DNA of 64,000 nt, taken from contig RDOA01000002.1 of NCBI GenBank assembly GCA_011364925.1, positions 124,001 to 188,000 on the forward strand, in the 5' to 3' direction. The number at the start of each line of letters is the position of its first letter. Position 1 is the stretch's first letter. The notes beneath the pieces were generated by a model. That model ran no database searches. It was given only the letters and a program-made list of their open reading frames with translations, and was not told the DNA's origin. This DNA comes from Promethearchaeota archaeon (GTDB lineage Archaea > Asgardarchaeota > Lokiarchaeia > Sigyniarchaeales > SOKP01). The translations under genes were made by a program, and so were the position numbers. This document shows positions 37,287 to 46,761 of the stretch, piece after piece.

Positions 37287-38999
37287 TTAATGAAGGAAAG
37301 AGGATAATAGTCCCAGAAAGCCTTGGTATGGTGCAAATGTACATACTACCATTACAACTAGTATCGCAGAAATTAATGTACCCGCAATAATATTCCCCGT
37401 TTTCTTATATGTATAGACTGAAATTCCTGCAACAAGTAAATTAAGAGGTATCGCAATCGGCATCATTACTCCAAAATAGAAAAAGTTGCCCACAAATACC
37501 CCGATTAAAAAGAGATAAAATGCTATATAGGCTAAAAGAACCCCGAAGTGGATAAGAATTGCTTTTAATGTGCTGTTTTTTGTTCCTAGAATTTTAGAAT
37601 AAATAACAAATTGGAAGAGAATACCAAAAACTAAGAACATAAGAAAGGTTATTACAAAATAGATTGCAACAACCCACGCTTTCGAAATAGATGGGATCAT
37701 TCCTACATAATTTAATCCTAGTGAGGAATATAAAATCAGATATAGTAGTGTAATTATTATAAAACCATATATAATTGATTTTCCGATGTTCAATTTTGAA
37801 CTTTTGAAGGGGGTTTTTAGTATACTTAATAGAGATTTGTCATTCTTTTTGCCTAGCCTCCAAAGTTGAATTAATATTCCAAACACTTGACCGAAAAGCA
37901 GACTGAGAACAAATCCAGTTATAGCCAATGGAATAGGAAGAAATATCCAAATAATTATAAATACTCCTAATAATCCTAATGGAATTGAATATAATAATGA
38001 TTCAATGGCTATTTTATTAGCAGACATCTCTCTGATTTCAACTTGTAATTTTTCTTCGGTTTCTCTACTATTAAATTTCATAAGTTTTGAAATGGGGTTA
38101 AGTAACATAATAAACAATCCTATTCCTCCAAACACTTGGATTACTAAAATGAATAACCTAAGGTTTCCATAAAAATTCTCATCTGGAGTATTTGTGTCTG
38201 GAAATGTGTTTATTATCCAATCGCGTGCTTGTCTGGTAAAATCAACGTCCCATGCAACTGCTAAATGATTACTATTATCGTCTAAATATATTTTTGTCGC
38301 GTTTCCTGTCTCGAATGATCCATACATTTGATTAGAATCTATTAAAGAGGTACTTAATCCCGTTCTTTCTGCTACTGAAGCTTTTAAATGATCTAAATCT
38401 TGGACTTCATCAAAATTTGCTTTAATCATAAGTACATTCAAGGGATTGGTGGAAGTACCCCTACGAATATTACCTAAACTGGTCCCAACCCCAATAAACG
38501 CTTTAAAAGCAGTACTTTGGTTAACAATCATGTTCCCAGGACCTCCTCCCATACTATAGCCAATGTATGCAAGATTATTAGTATCGATGTCTGGGCGATC
38601 ATTTAAATAATCAAGTATCGCTTCTACATCCTCAATTAGGTTTCCTCTTTCTAAACTCCCAGTACTCTGCCCATGTCCTCTAAAATCAAAAGGAATAGCT
38701 ACAAAACCTGCAGCAGCTAATTCTACAGCATACCCCTTCATCATTTCCTTATTTGCCATAAATCCATGTCCGATTATAACAGCTTTTTTATTTGATTCTT
38801 CGCTGGTTACTGGTTCAAAAACATTGAACGCAATTCTAATCCCATCATCTGTTATAGTTGTAAGACCATATGTACTTTTCACCGAAAATGGTACAGTAAA
38901 TATCAAGACTGTCCCAGTTATATAAATTGCCAGAAAACTGATGATTAAAATTGATTGTTTTTTTGATAGATTTATTCTATTCATGAATATTATCTTCAT
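37287..38999 (-). CDS. Membrane-bound alpha/beta hydrolase
   Basis: A 570-residue two-part protein. After an N-terminal membrane helix (about 18-38), residues 45-270 form an extracytoplasmic alpha/beta-hydrolase domain with VIIGHGFMANKEMMKGYAVE, PFDFRGHGQS and the nucleophile elbow GYSMGGG (Ser149), the arrangement of dienelactone-hydrolase or prolyl-oligopeptidase-like serine hydrolases. A late DNSNHLAVAW provides the probable catalytic His. The C-terminal half (about 280-570) has around eight membrane helices with no motif I can identify. Substrates could be peptides, esters or lipids at the membrane surface. The start is ATG 38999, although the internal MNRINL (residue 6) would serve equally well. 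Confidence 0.85.
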   Translation of the reverse strand: MKIIFMNRINLSKKQSILIISFLAIYITGTVLIFTVPFSVKSTYGLTTITDDGIRIAFNVFEPVTSEESNKKAVIIGHGFMANKEMMKGYAVELAAAGFVAIPFDFRGHGQSTGSLERGNLIEDVEAILDYLNDRPDIDTNNLAYIGYSMGGGPGNMIVNQSTAFKAFIGVGTSLGNIRRGTSTNPLNVLMIKANFDEVQDLDHLKASVAERTGLSTSLIDSNQMYGSFETGNATKIYLDDNSNHLAVAWDVDFTRQARDWIINTFPDTNTPDENFYGNLRLFILVIQVFGGIGLFIMLLNPISKLMKFNSRETEEKLQVEIREMSANKIAIESLLYSIPLGLLGVFIIIWIFLPIPLAITGFVLSLLFGQVFGILIQLWRLGKKNDKSLLSILKTPFKSSKLNIGKSIIYGFIIITLLYLILYSSLGLNYVGMIPSISKAWVVAIYFVITFLMFLVFGILFQFVIYSKILGTKNSTLKAILIHFGVLLAYIAFYLFLIGVFVGNFFYFGVMMPIAIPLNLLVAGISVYTYKKTGNIIAGTLISAILVVMVVCTFAPYQGFLGLLSSFLH

Positions 39000-39149
39000 T
39001 GTTAAAATATATAAAACTAACTTCTATAGCTTTTTTACTAATCTCAACCTTTTTTTATATTCAATTATTACAAGCTTTTTAACTTCTAAAAAATTTTGAC
39101 ATGTAACTAAAATCATTACTAATGGGAGTGACTTAAAATAAGCAATCAA

Positions 39150-39701
39150 TTGGCGAATCCCGCACCTCTCGGTCTTATGGGATTTGGTGTGACGACCGTT
39201 TTACTTAATCTCCATAATGCAGGTTTTTACCTATTAGGTCCAATGATACTTAGTATGGGCATTTTTTATGGAGGTCTCGCACAAATTATCGCAGGGCTCA
39301 TGGAATATAAAAAAGGGAACAGTTTTGGAACACTTGCTTTTACATCGTATGGTTTATTTTGGTTATCGCTTGTGTTCATAAATCTCCTCCCTAATACTAG
39401 TCTTTGGGCTCTACCATCTGAATCTTCAGAAATAGGGACGTATCTTTTAATGTGGGGCATCTTCACCCTACTGATGTTTTTTGGAACTCTGAAACTCAAT
39501 AGAGCTTTACAAGTCGTCTTTCTTACGTTAACCATATTATTCTTTTTATTGGCAATCGGTGATTTTACAGGTATAACAATAATTGGAATAGTAGCAGGTT
39601 ATGAAGGAATTTTATGTGGTGCGAGTGCGATATATTTATCAATCGCTGAGATCTTAAACGAGATCTATGGGAGAACAATTCTCCCAATCGGTAGCAAATA
39701 A
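39150..39701 (+). CDS. Acetate/succinate transporter of the GPR1/FUN34/SatP family
   Basis: A 183-residue membrane protein with six hydrophobic helices. The signature [20 protein letters not shown] sits right at the N terminus, as in SatP/YaaH acetate channels, and the family's [19 protein letters not shown] follows. The start is a TTG at 39150; an in-frame stop lies shortly upstream and no ATG occurs before the signature. It probably moves acetate or other short monocarboxylates across the cytoplasmic membrane, which would fit a fermentative or syntrophic life style. No acetyl-CoA synthetase is nearby. Confidence 0.9.
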   Translation: MANPAPLGLMGFGVTTVLLNLHNAGFYLLGPMILSMGIFYGGLAQIIAGLMEYKKGNSFGTLAFTSYGLFWLSLVFINLLPNTSLWALPSESSEIGTYLLMWGIFTLLMFFGTLKLNRALQVVFLTLTILFFLLAIGDFTGITIIGIVAGYEGILCGASAIYLSIAEILNEIYGRTILPIGSK

Positions 39702-39820
39702 TAAGAAATCTAATTTTTAACTTTTTTTTTCTGTTTTTCCTTAAAAGGATAAATATAGTTATTAACCAGTCTAACTTCAATCTTCATTCTTATTGTTCCT
39801 AATTGAATATTATAACTTTG

Positions 39821-40888
39821 CTATACTTTAGCTGAATTAACAATAAATGCTTTCACTAACATTACAGTTTTTAAAATATCGTCAAGATTTAATAATGAAG
39901 TAGGAGAGTGTATATACCTACATGGTACTGAAACTACGGAGCTTGGCACGCCTTCGCGTGAGATATGAATCTTACCCGCATCTGTCCCGCCATATATAGG
40001 TTTTTTAAACTGGTATGGTATCTTATTAAGTTCAGCGTTTTTGACAAGTCGTTCATTAACTTTTGGACTAGTAATAATTGATTTATCCGCAATAGTAATC
40101 GCTGGACCTCTTCCAATATAAACTGGAATTTCTGCTTCGTTTATACCAGGAACATCGGCAGCTGTCGTATTTTCTATAGCAAGAGCTAAGGTTGGTTTCA
40201 AATTATATGCTCCTGTAATCGCACCCCTTCCGCCGATTTCTTCTTGGACAGCAAAATTAAACAAGACTGTATCATTAAACGAAGAAACTTCTTTTAACAA
40301 TCTTAGCGTGTGAATTAGGACATTTACCCCTGTTCTGTCGTCAAAAGCTTTTCCTCTTATCATGTTATTTGGAAAATCAACGAACGGAGAAAAGAGCGTA
40401 CCTACTACTCCTATACTAATATTATTATTTGAGACTTCTTCAACAGAACTCATTCCAACATCAATATACATTTCGGGGATTTCAATTAATTTTTGGCGTT
40501 CCTCTATTGTAGTAAGATGTGGTGGTTTTGAACCTATTATTCCATGATATATTTTTCCTGTTTTAGAACGAATCACTACAGCTTGACCTGGTAAAATTCT
40601 TGTGTCCCACCCTCCAACTGGAACAAATCGTAAGAATCCATTATTTTCAATATGAGAAATCATAAACCCAATTTCGTCAGTATGTGCATCTAACAGAATT
40701 CTGTCTTTTTCGTTAGACCCCTTTTTTATCGCAAGCACATTTCCTAGAGAATCAATCCAAGCTTTGTCAGCTAAGGCTTCTTTCTCTATAATTTCCATAA
40801 TTAAACTGCTAACGTCTCCCTCATAACCAGACACTCCTATCAAATTCGACAACTCTTCTTGTAGAGACCTAATACTTTTTAAATCCAT
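39821..40888 (-). CDS. M42-family metallo-aminopeptidase
   Basis: A 355-residue peptidase of family M42 (TET/FrvX type), which forms dodecameric shells that trim peptides released by the proteasome. Dinuclear metal-site motifs are LDAHTDEIGFMI near residue 67, FDDRTGVN with the bridging Asp, VQEEIGGRGA with the catalytic Glu, and GGTDAGKIHISREG with VPCRYIHSP near the end carrying the last ligands. Length and order match the family throughout. The archaeal members are cytosolic; here a role downstream of the PAN-proteasome (PAN gene at 45335) is a reasonable inference. Confidence 0.94.
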   Translation of the reverse strand: MDLKSIRSLQEELSNLIGVSGYEGDVSSLIMEIIEKEALADKAWIDSLGNVLAIKKGSNEKDRILLDAHTDEIGFMISHIENNGFLRFVPVGGWDTRILPGQAVVIRSKTGKIYHGIIGSKPPHLTTIEERQKLIEIPEMYIDVGMSSVEEVSNNNISIGVVGTLFSPFVDFPNNMIRGKAFDDRTGVNVLIHTLRLLKEVSSFNDTVLFNFAVQEEIGGRGAITGAYNLKPTLALAIENTTAADVPGINEAEIPVYIGRGPAITIADKSIITSPKVNERLVKNAELNKIPYQFKKPIYGGTDAGKIHISREGVPSSVVSVPCRYIHSPTSLLNLDDILKTVMLVKAFIVNSAKV

Positions 40889-41030
40889 GGTTATACCAAT
40901 ACTCCATTTCGTAAAATATTATTAAGTAATAGGGTGAGATATTGAAAATAAAATTATTGAATTTAAATTATCAATCTAACTACTAAAAAGGAATTGGAAA
41001 ATAATATTTATTTGTAGTATAAAATAATCC

Positions 41031-42728
41031 TTATCTCTGACGCTTTTTTAATTCGTTAATAGCTTTTTCTGCTAATAAAATGGCATCAGTGTACTTGGAT
41101 TTATAGTTTTGGACCTGAGCATCTAATTCTATCGATTTGTTTTGAAGTTCGAGTATTAATTCGCTATTACCTTCACCTAAAGATAACGCAGATTCGGGAT
41201 TTTCCATATTTTCTTTGAGATAATTATACTTTTCCTTCCATACTTTTAATTCCGTTTGTAGGTCCTCTATCGCATCGTCACCAGTTATTTGTTCTACTGA
41301 TAAGGGACCTTCTCCACCTTCTTCTACATCTACAATTCGTGCTTTAAGCATATCAATTTGCTCCTCCAATTCTTTAATTCTAACTTTTAAGGAAGCAATT
41401 TCGTCTAAATATTCCGCAGATGTTTTTGGAGCAGTAATTTCTTCAAATATGGTTTTACCCGTTTCTAATTCATTTGCAGTTTTTGCTCCCAAGATTTTTT
41501 GTTTACGCTTTTGTAATTCCTCTACAGTATTTTTTGATAAGTAATCGAGTGGATTAAACCCAACTCCACCATGAGCAGTTGTTCTTTTCCGAATTTTTAC
41601 GAATAAAGGTATACCTGCAATAGCTTCACCGCATAAGATCGATTGACCTTTATCTAATCCTTGGATATCGGTTTTATTACTACGAGTTAAGTCTTCTGCA
41701 CTGGAAATAGTTACATCAATATCTCGAACATCAGTTAAATTATGCACGATCCAGCTACCTGCTTGTGCTCGAATCGTGGTGTCTAATAATTGAGGGCGCT
41801 GCGTACCAATTATTAAATTCGCACCAAACTTTCTTCCTTCTTGTGAGAATAATCTTACAGTATCACACGTTTCTGTTTGCTTTTTTCCAGCAAATAAATG
41901 AGCTTCATCAAGTAATAAATAAAACGGAGGTATTCTTCTAGCAGTACTAGCTTGATATAATTTTTTTAAAAGCTTTCCAGCTATCATTTCCTGAACGGCT
42001 AAATCCATCCCTCTCATATTTACAATTGAGCATAAATTAGGTGCAACAATATCCGTAGCATCCAGTGAAAATAAGTATTCCACATCGATGTCGCCACCTT
42101 TATTAACACTTAAATCTGAGTACTCTATTATACTATTCACAAATTCGCTTTCTTCTTTAACCCCTTCAGCTGATTCACTTTCTCCTGCCTTTACTTTTAA
42201 ACTCCCATACTCTCCATGTCTGTCTAGGATTACGAGCGGAATCCCCTTCTTCATAAATTCTTCACAAAGCACACCCATCGTGTAGCTCTTCCCAGATCCA
42301 GACTTTCCAGTAATAAAAATTCTCCCAAAATTCTTAACTAGTAAATTTACATCGAAATTATAACCCATTAATTTTCCAATAGAAATTGATTCTTCAGGTG
42401 GATTGTATATCCCTAGCAATCTTGTTATCTGTTCTTCGCTTGCACGATAAACTTCTGCCCCTATTTCAAACGGTCGTTTTGGTCTATCTCCACAAACTTT
42501 TAAGTCTGCAAGCATTCCCTTCGCTTCGCTCCACATCGACTTTATATTTAACATATAATGAATTCTATTCCCTTCTTTGTCTTTTTCTCCATAAATAACA
42601 AAATAAGAGTTCCTTTCTATTGAAGGGTCAGAAAATTGAACTTGAACTGTATGTGTAGTTGTTTTACCGATTAAATTACCAACTTTGTCCTTTTTAATTT
42701 GCTTATCGAAATTATCTTCATCTGACAT
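41031..42728 (-). CDS. HerA-like DUF87 ATPase with C-terminal coiled coil
   Basis: A 565-residue hexameric-type ATPase of the HerA/FtsK branch. The N-terminal 100 residues look like the HAS beta-barrel (VQVQFSDPSIERNSYFVIYG). The ATPase core contains Walker A FITGKSGSGKSYTMGVLCEE and Walker B PPFYLLLDEAHLFA, then FGANLIIGTQRPQLLD with the sensor residue and the C-terminal arginine-containing segment LFVKIRKRTTAHGG. The last 140 residues (about 425-565) form an unusual heptad-rich coiled coil (EYLDEIASLKVRIKELEEQI). HerA normally works with NurA nuclease at DNA ends; no nurA gene is in the window. The coiled coil may recruit another partner. ATG 42728 is the only reasonable start. Confidence 0.9.
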   Translation of the reverse strand: MSDEDNFDKQIKKDKVGNLIGKTTTHTVQVQFSDPSIERNSYFVIYGEKDKEGNRIHYMLNIKSMWSEAKGMLADLKVCGDRPKRPFEIGAEVYRASEEQITRLLGIYNPPEESISIGKLMGYNFDVNLLVKNFGRIFITGKSGSGKSYTMGVLCEEFMKKGIPLVILDRHGEYGSLKVKAGESESAEGVKEESEFVNSIIEYSDLSVNKGGDIDVEYLFSLDATDIVAPNLCSIVNMRGMDLAVQEMIAGKLLKKLYQASTARRIPPFYLLLDEAHLFAGKKQTETCDTVRLFSQEGRKFGANLIIGTQRPQLLDTTIRAQAGSWIVHNLTDVRDIDVTISSAEDLTRSNKTDIQGLDKGQSILCGEAIAGIPLFVKIRKRTTAHGGVGFNPLDYLSKNTVEELQKRKQKILGAKTANELETGKTIFEEITAPKTSAEYLDEIASLKVRIKELEEQIDMLKARIVDVEEGGEGPLSVEQITGDDAIEDLQTELKVWKEKYNYLKENMENPESALSLGEGNSELILELQNKSIELDAQVQNYKSKYTDAILLAEKAINELKKRQR

Positions 42729-42854
42729 TTTTACTCACATCTATTTCGATTCTTTTTTAGTATTATATGTAAATCCTCATATATTAATACTATTAAACTA
42801 TGTATTTCAATTAAATTAGCATATATAAATATTCATAAATCCAATAATTGTTTG

Positions 42855-43781
42855 TTATACTTTTCGATATAAAATACTTTTTTTTACCATGCGAATTGGT
42901 TTATACGATTCTTTTGCCCTGCGTAATCCTTCCACGCCTAAGTCTTGTTCCCTATTAACAAATGTTACATCACTATACACATTTTTCAAAAATAGATTTC
43001 CTATCGCTTGGTATCCCCCTTCGTACTGCACATGTGCTTTTTCAACATGAATTACAAGAGTATCTGAATTTAACATCTCTCCAAAAGTATATCCTGCACA
43101 TTTATTGTCAACGCATATTAATGCTCCTTTAAAACCTAATTCAGAAAAATTGTCCAAAGCTTCATAGATAGCTTCTTGTTCCTGCTCTAATCCTTGATCT
43201 TCTTCACATTGACGCATTACACACCATTCTAGCTGCAATTTCTTGCATTTATTGATTAAATCTTCAGTAAGAATCTCAAATTCATAATTATAGGTCTGTA
43301 GAAATTTATTTAACCACCTTCGATTTTGACGATAGCGGTTTCCTGGTAATGTTTTTAAGGTCTCAGCTTCATATACATAATCCCAATTATCTCGATCATC
43401 AACAATTTCAAAGTTCATAACAACAAATCTTTCATCTTTAATGATAGAGTTTACTAAATCTTCTGGTACTCGATTAAATTCTGCTTTTTCATAAAGTTCT
43501 GCGATATTGAAAATTATTTCTCCGGGATTTGGACCAATTGGAGGAAAAAAATAAACTGCCTCATCTTGTCCGGATAAGGGAGCCCGACTCTTCTTAAAAT
43601 ATTCTTTTGAAAAAAGGATTAGATGGTTCTTCCACTCGATGTATGACCACTCGTAAAACTTCCTCCACATAAAAAGATTCGTGAATGTAAATTCGGAATT
43701 CTGAGGAGGATATTTTTGAAAGAATGAATCAAAAATTGGTTTATCTTTAAGGCTAATCTTCTTAGCTTTGGCTAATTCCAT
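42855..43781 (-). CDS. DUF2156 / LPG-synthase C-like acyl-transfer protein
   Basis: A 308-residue protein of the DUF2156 family, related to the C-terminal GNAT-type aminoacyl-transfer domain of phosphatidylglycerol lysyltransferases. Recognisable segments are FTFTNLFMWRKFYEWSYIEW near residues 31-50, a central ALICVDNKCAGYTFGEML strand pair, HVEKAHVQYEGGYQAIGNLF and the terminal VTFVNREQDLGVEGLRRAKE, which is the most conserved motif of the family. There is no membrane domain, so it would be cytoplasmic. The transferred group and acceptor are not known. It reads opposite to a decayed transporter fragment that begins about 60 bases beyond its start. Confidence 0.86.
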   Translation of the reverse strand: MELAKAKKISLKDKPIFDSFFQKYPPQNSEFTFTNLFMWRKFYEWSYIEWKNHLILFSKEYFKKSRAPLSGQDEAVYFFPPIGPNPGEIIFNIAELYEKAEFNRVPEDLVNSIIKDERFVVMNFEIVDDRDNWDYVYEAETLKTLPGNRYRQNRRWLNKFLQTYNYEFEILTEDLINKCKKLQLEWCVMRQCEEDQGLEQEQEAIYEALDNFSELGFKGALICVDNKCAGYTFGEMLNSDTLVIHVEKAHVQYEGGYQAIGNLFLKNVYSDVTFVNREQDLGVEGLRRAKESYKPIRMVKKSILYRKV

Positions 43782-43840
43782 GAATTAATAAAAATTTTAG
43801 AAGACATAAATTTATTACTTTTTTAAATTATAGAGCAAAC

Positions 43841-44053
43841 CATTTATATATTTCTGGTAACAGCTTTCCAGTAATCGTTCAAAATATAGCTAAATTCATC
43901 CCAATGTATTATGGTAACCATATATTTGAAGGAATCATGTTAAAAGGTTGGAGTATTATACAATTATGGCCAGATATACTTATAATTTCCATAATGACGT
44001 TGACATTCTTTATGTTAGCTATGCTTACGGTAAAAGATAAAATAAAAGCATAA
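43841..44053 (+). pseudogene. Remnant of an ABC-2 type transporter permease (C-terminal end)
   Basis: Only the last 70 codons of what looks like an ABC-2 permease remain. The reading begins HLYISGNSFPVIVQNIAKFI, continues PMYYGNHIFEGIMLKGWS, and ends in a hydrophobic helix and the basic VKDKIKA before TAA at 44051. This is the usual ABC-2 end: a loop with FP, a re-entrant 'P-x-x-Y' helix start, 'LKG', last helix, short basic tail. Upstream the frame is closed within 65 bases and belongs to the start region of the minus-strand gene, so the rest has been lost. An ATG at 43904 could still yield a 49-residue peptide. No ATP-binding partner is nearby. Confidence 0.5.
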
Positions 44054-44086
44054 TACTGATTAAAATCTTAAAATTATAATTCACTA

Positions 44087-44245
44087 CTAACTTTTTGGAG
44101 TATCATCATCTACATCATCAAATTCATCTAACTCTTCTTGGTCATGAAAATAACAGCACCCGTTTGAAAAAATATAATCATCCTTCTCAGCAATTTCCTG
44201 AGGTTCCTCTCCTTTCATAATTAAAATCTTTTTCCATCGTTTCAT
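44087..44245 (-). CDS. Small acidic protein with vicinal cysteines (52 residues)
   Basis: An ATG at 44245 is preceded by AGGTGATT about 6 bases upstream, a good ribosome-binding sequence. The 52-residue product starts MKRWKKILIMKGEEPQ, has an adjacent cysteine pair with a nearby His (NGCCYFHDQ), and a very acidic end (DEFDDVDDDTPKS). I do not recognise it. The His-Cys-Cys cluster could bind a metal ion, which is only a guess. Confidence 0.5.
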   Translation of the reverse strand: MKRWKKILIMKGEEPQEIAEKDDYIFSNGCCYFHDQEELDEFDDVDDDTPKS

Positions 44246-44395
44246 ACTTAATCACCTAATAAAATTTGCAAAGTTACCTTTTTAAAGGTTAGGCTTCAGT
44301 TTTATTAAGATTTTAACTGTTAAACCCTCTCTAATATATGATAAAAAAGTCCAAAAACCTCATATTTAACTAAAATTATTCACAGAAAAAAGAAA

Positions 44396-44851
44396 TTATA
44401 TGAATTTCTCCAAGTTAATTTTATTATTTTTCAACTTATTCAATGTATCTTCTAAAATTTTGATTACTCGCTCTTTGTAACCCTCCTGTTCTGGATACTG
44501 ATAACTAAAACTCCTCCAATTTGGTCGTTTATGACCAATTTTAAATTTTAATCCCTTCATATTAGTTATATATGAATTGGAATCGAGTTTCGAAGCAATT
44601 TGATCTGCTATGATATACCAATGATATTTTGTGTTTAGTTTTGCTCCAGTATTAATTGGTGCTGAATGAAATCGAGTTTTTATACTATGAAAATTGAAAG
44701 TCCATTGATCTGGAGCAATTTTTGTTTCAAACCATCTCCCCTCATTGTAGTGCCACTTATGTGATCCTCCAATTTTCATCCCTGTATAAAATTTTCCGTT
44801 ATGTTCTTTTAATTCATCATAAAAATTATGCTTTAATTCATCCATTTCCAA
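44396..44851 (-). CDS. Hypothetical protein
   Basis: A 151-residue soluble protein that I do not recognise. It is rich in aromatic residues (HKWHYNEGRWFET, TKYHWYIIADQ, RPNWRSFSYQYPEQE) and ends in a helix (KERVIKILEDTLNKLK). The many Trp, Tyr and His in the first half suggest a compact alpha-beta domain. No transmembrane segment, signal peptide or conserved catalytic pattern is seen. It may be a member of a DUF found in other archaea; I cannot name it. Confidence 0.6.
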   Translation of the reverse strand: MEMDELKHNFYDELKEHNGKFYTGMKIGGSHKWHYNEGRWFETKIAPDQWTFNFHSIKTRFHSAPINTGAKLNTKYHWYIIADQIASKLDSNSYITNMKGLKFKIGHKRPNWRSFSYQYPEQEGYKERVIKILEDTLNKLKNNKINLEKFI

Positions 44852-45334
44852 TTAAACTCAACCCTTAACCCTTCAGATGTTCAAATTTAAAAATTCGTAG
44901 CGATTTAAATAACTTTAAAGTCTTCTGATTTTCTATAAAAGAATAATTATAAAACATGACTCACTGAAAGTGTCTCATACTCTTTTTATATGGACGGAGC
45001 TGAGGATATAAAAACCTTATAAAAAATCCTAAGAGAATTAACAAAATTTTTTCAATGATTATGTGTTTTATTATAAAATAGTTTCTTAATTTCTTAGGAA
45101 TTATAAAAGTAAACATTTATAAATGAGATTACTTTTATGTTTTTTCAGAAAGATTAAAAAATAAAATCGTTATAAATATAACACTAATGAATACAAAGAA
45201 TTGTTTGGGATATTTGCTTAACGATATTAGCTTTAGTTTCAATTTCTTTACTTTTCCAACTTTTTGTCAAAATTTAATTACAAACCTTTTTAAAAATTTT
45301 ACTCCAGCAAAATGAAGATTCAATTCAAACTAAG
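44852..45334. other. 483-base intergenic region, no gene seen
   Basis: This gap separates the divergent hypothetical gene and the PAN gene. All frames are interrupted, and I see no tRNA fold, no repeat family and no long hairpin. It is AT-rich with several TATA-like stretches (for example TTTTTATATGG near 44994). It probably holds the promoter of PAN and its 5' leader. The length is unusual for this compact genome, so an unrecognised small RNA is possible. Confidence 0.4.
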
Positions 45335-46546
45335 ATGTACTCAGCAGATGTAGAACGAAGAAGGAAAGAAGAGGATAACGAATACGGAAAATCCGATCCA
45401 TATATTAGTCATCTAGAAAATCGCATTAAAGAGGTTCAGGATCAAATATTATCTTTGAAATCTCAGAACTCTGAGAGAATCGCTGAATTAAATTCACTTC
45501 AAAGAGAGTTAGAATCTTTCAGAGAAGATTCGGCAATTACAGGTGAAATCGAAGACTTCCTTGACGATTTTGACAGACGAGTTATAGTTCGATCCTCTTC
45601 TGGTGGGAGTTATGTGGTCAACTCTAGTAATAAGTTGATAAAGGAAAAGCTCTACCTTGGTCAACAAGTTGCACTTAATCAAAGGAATTTTAATGTTGTA
45701 GAAATATTGCCTCAAGCCATCGAACCATTCATAAAAAATATGGAATTAGAAAATAGAGATACAGGAATTTCATACAGCGATATTGGAGGTTTAGAAAGTC
45801 AAATTCAAGAAGTTAGGGAATCTGTTGAATTACCGTTACTCAAGCCAGAAGTTTTTGTGAGAATTGGCATAGAAGCTCCTAAAGGTGTTTTATTTCATGG
45901 ACCTCCCGGAACAGGGAAAACTCTATTAGCAAGAGCAGTCGCTAATGAAACAAAAGCGGTATTTATTAGGGTAGTTGCTACTGAGCTCGTTCAAAAATTT
46001 ATAGGAGAAGGAGCTCGAGCTGTAAGAGAGATTTTTGATTTAGCAAATGCTAAAAGTCCTAGTATTATATTCATAGATGAAATTGATGCTATAGGGGCTA
46101 CTCGAATGGATGATGCTACATCTGGGGATCGTGAGGTAAATCGAACATTAATGCAATTACTAAGTGAACTAGATGGTTTTGATCGACGTGGTAACGTAAA
46201 ATTCATAGCTGCTACAAATAGAGTTGACATACTTGATCCTGCTTTATTAAGAGCGGGAAGATTTGATAGATCTATTGAATTTCCGTTACCCAATAAAACT
46301 GCAAGAAAACAAATTTTTAAAATTCATATGAGAAATATTAACGCAGAAAATGTCGATGTTAACGCATTAGTAGAATTAACAGAAGGCAAAAATGGAGCTG
46401 AAATAAAGGCAATCTGTACCGAAGCGGGTATGTTCGCCATACGTAGAGATTCAGAAATAGTATCACATGAAGATTTTATGAAAGCCTTGTTCAAATTAAA
46501 TTATAAAGACCAAGATAGGATTAATACACCCGATATTTTTATGTGA
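45335..46546 (+). CDS. pan: Proteasome-activating nucleotidase (PAN)
   Basis: AAA+ ATPase that unfolds proteins and feeds them to the 20S proteasome, 403 residues. An N-terminal coiled coil spans about 20-65, an OB-fold follows (RRVIVRSSSGGSYVVN to QQVALNQRNF), and the AAA domain has Walker A GPPGTGKT (189-196), Walker B IIFIDEIDAIGATR, a pore-loop region IRVVATELVQKFIGEG, and arginine fingers in ALLRAGRFDRSIEF. It ends DIFM, so the C-terminal hydrophobic-Tyr-X gate-opening motif has Phe in place of Tyr. That change is modest and may be functional. The start is ATG 45335. No proteasome subunit gene is in the window. Confidence 0.96.
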   Translation: MYSADVERRRKEEDNEYGKSDPYISHLENRIKEVQDQILSLKSQNSERIAELNSLQRELESFREDSAITGEIEDFLDDFDRRVIVRSSSGGSYVVNSSNKLIKEKLYLGQQVALNQRNFNVVEILPQAIEPFIKNMELENRDTGISYSDIGGLESQIQEVRESVELPLLKPEVFVRIGIEAPKGVLFHGPPGTGKTLLARAVANETKAVFIRVVATELVQKFIGEGARAVREIFDLANAKSPSIIFIDEIDAIGATRMDDATSGDREVNRTLMQLLSELDGFDRRGNVKFIAATNRVDILDPALLRAGRFDRSIEFPLPNKTARKQIFKIHMRNINAENVDVNALVELTEGKNGAEIKAICTEAGMFAIRRDSEIVSHEDFMKALFKLNYKDQDRINTPDIFM

Positions 46547-46761
46547 TTGCTTTTAGGTTATTTTTTCTAATAAATTCACATGTTTTAGTAAGAATTTTAC
46601 AATTTATAACTTAATGAACTACTTTTCTGAATCCATTTGTACACTCTGCTGTATTAATTTAATAGAATATGTATAAAATTATGATTAATTTAAATATTAA
46701 TCGAATTTGAGCATACTGGGGTTGAGAATAAAAAAATAAAAAAAGGATATAAATTAAGTAT

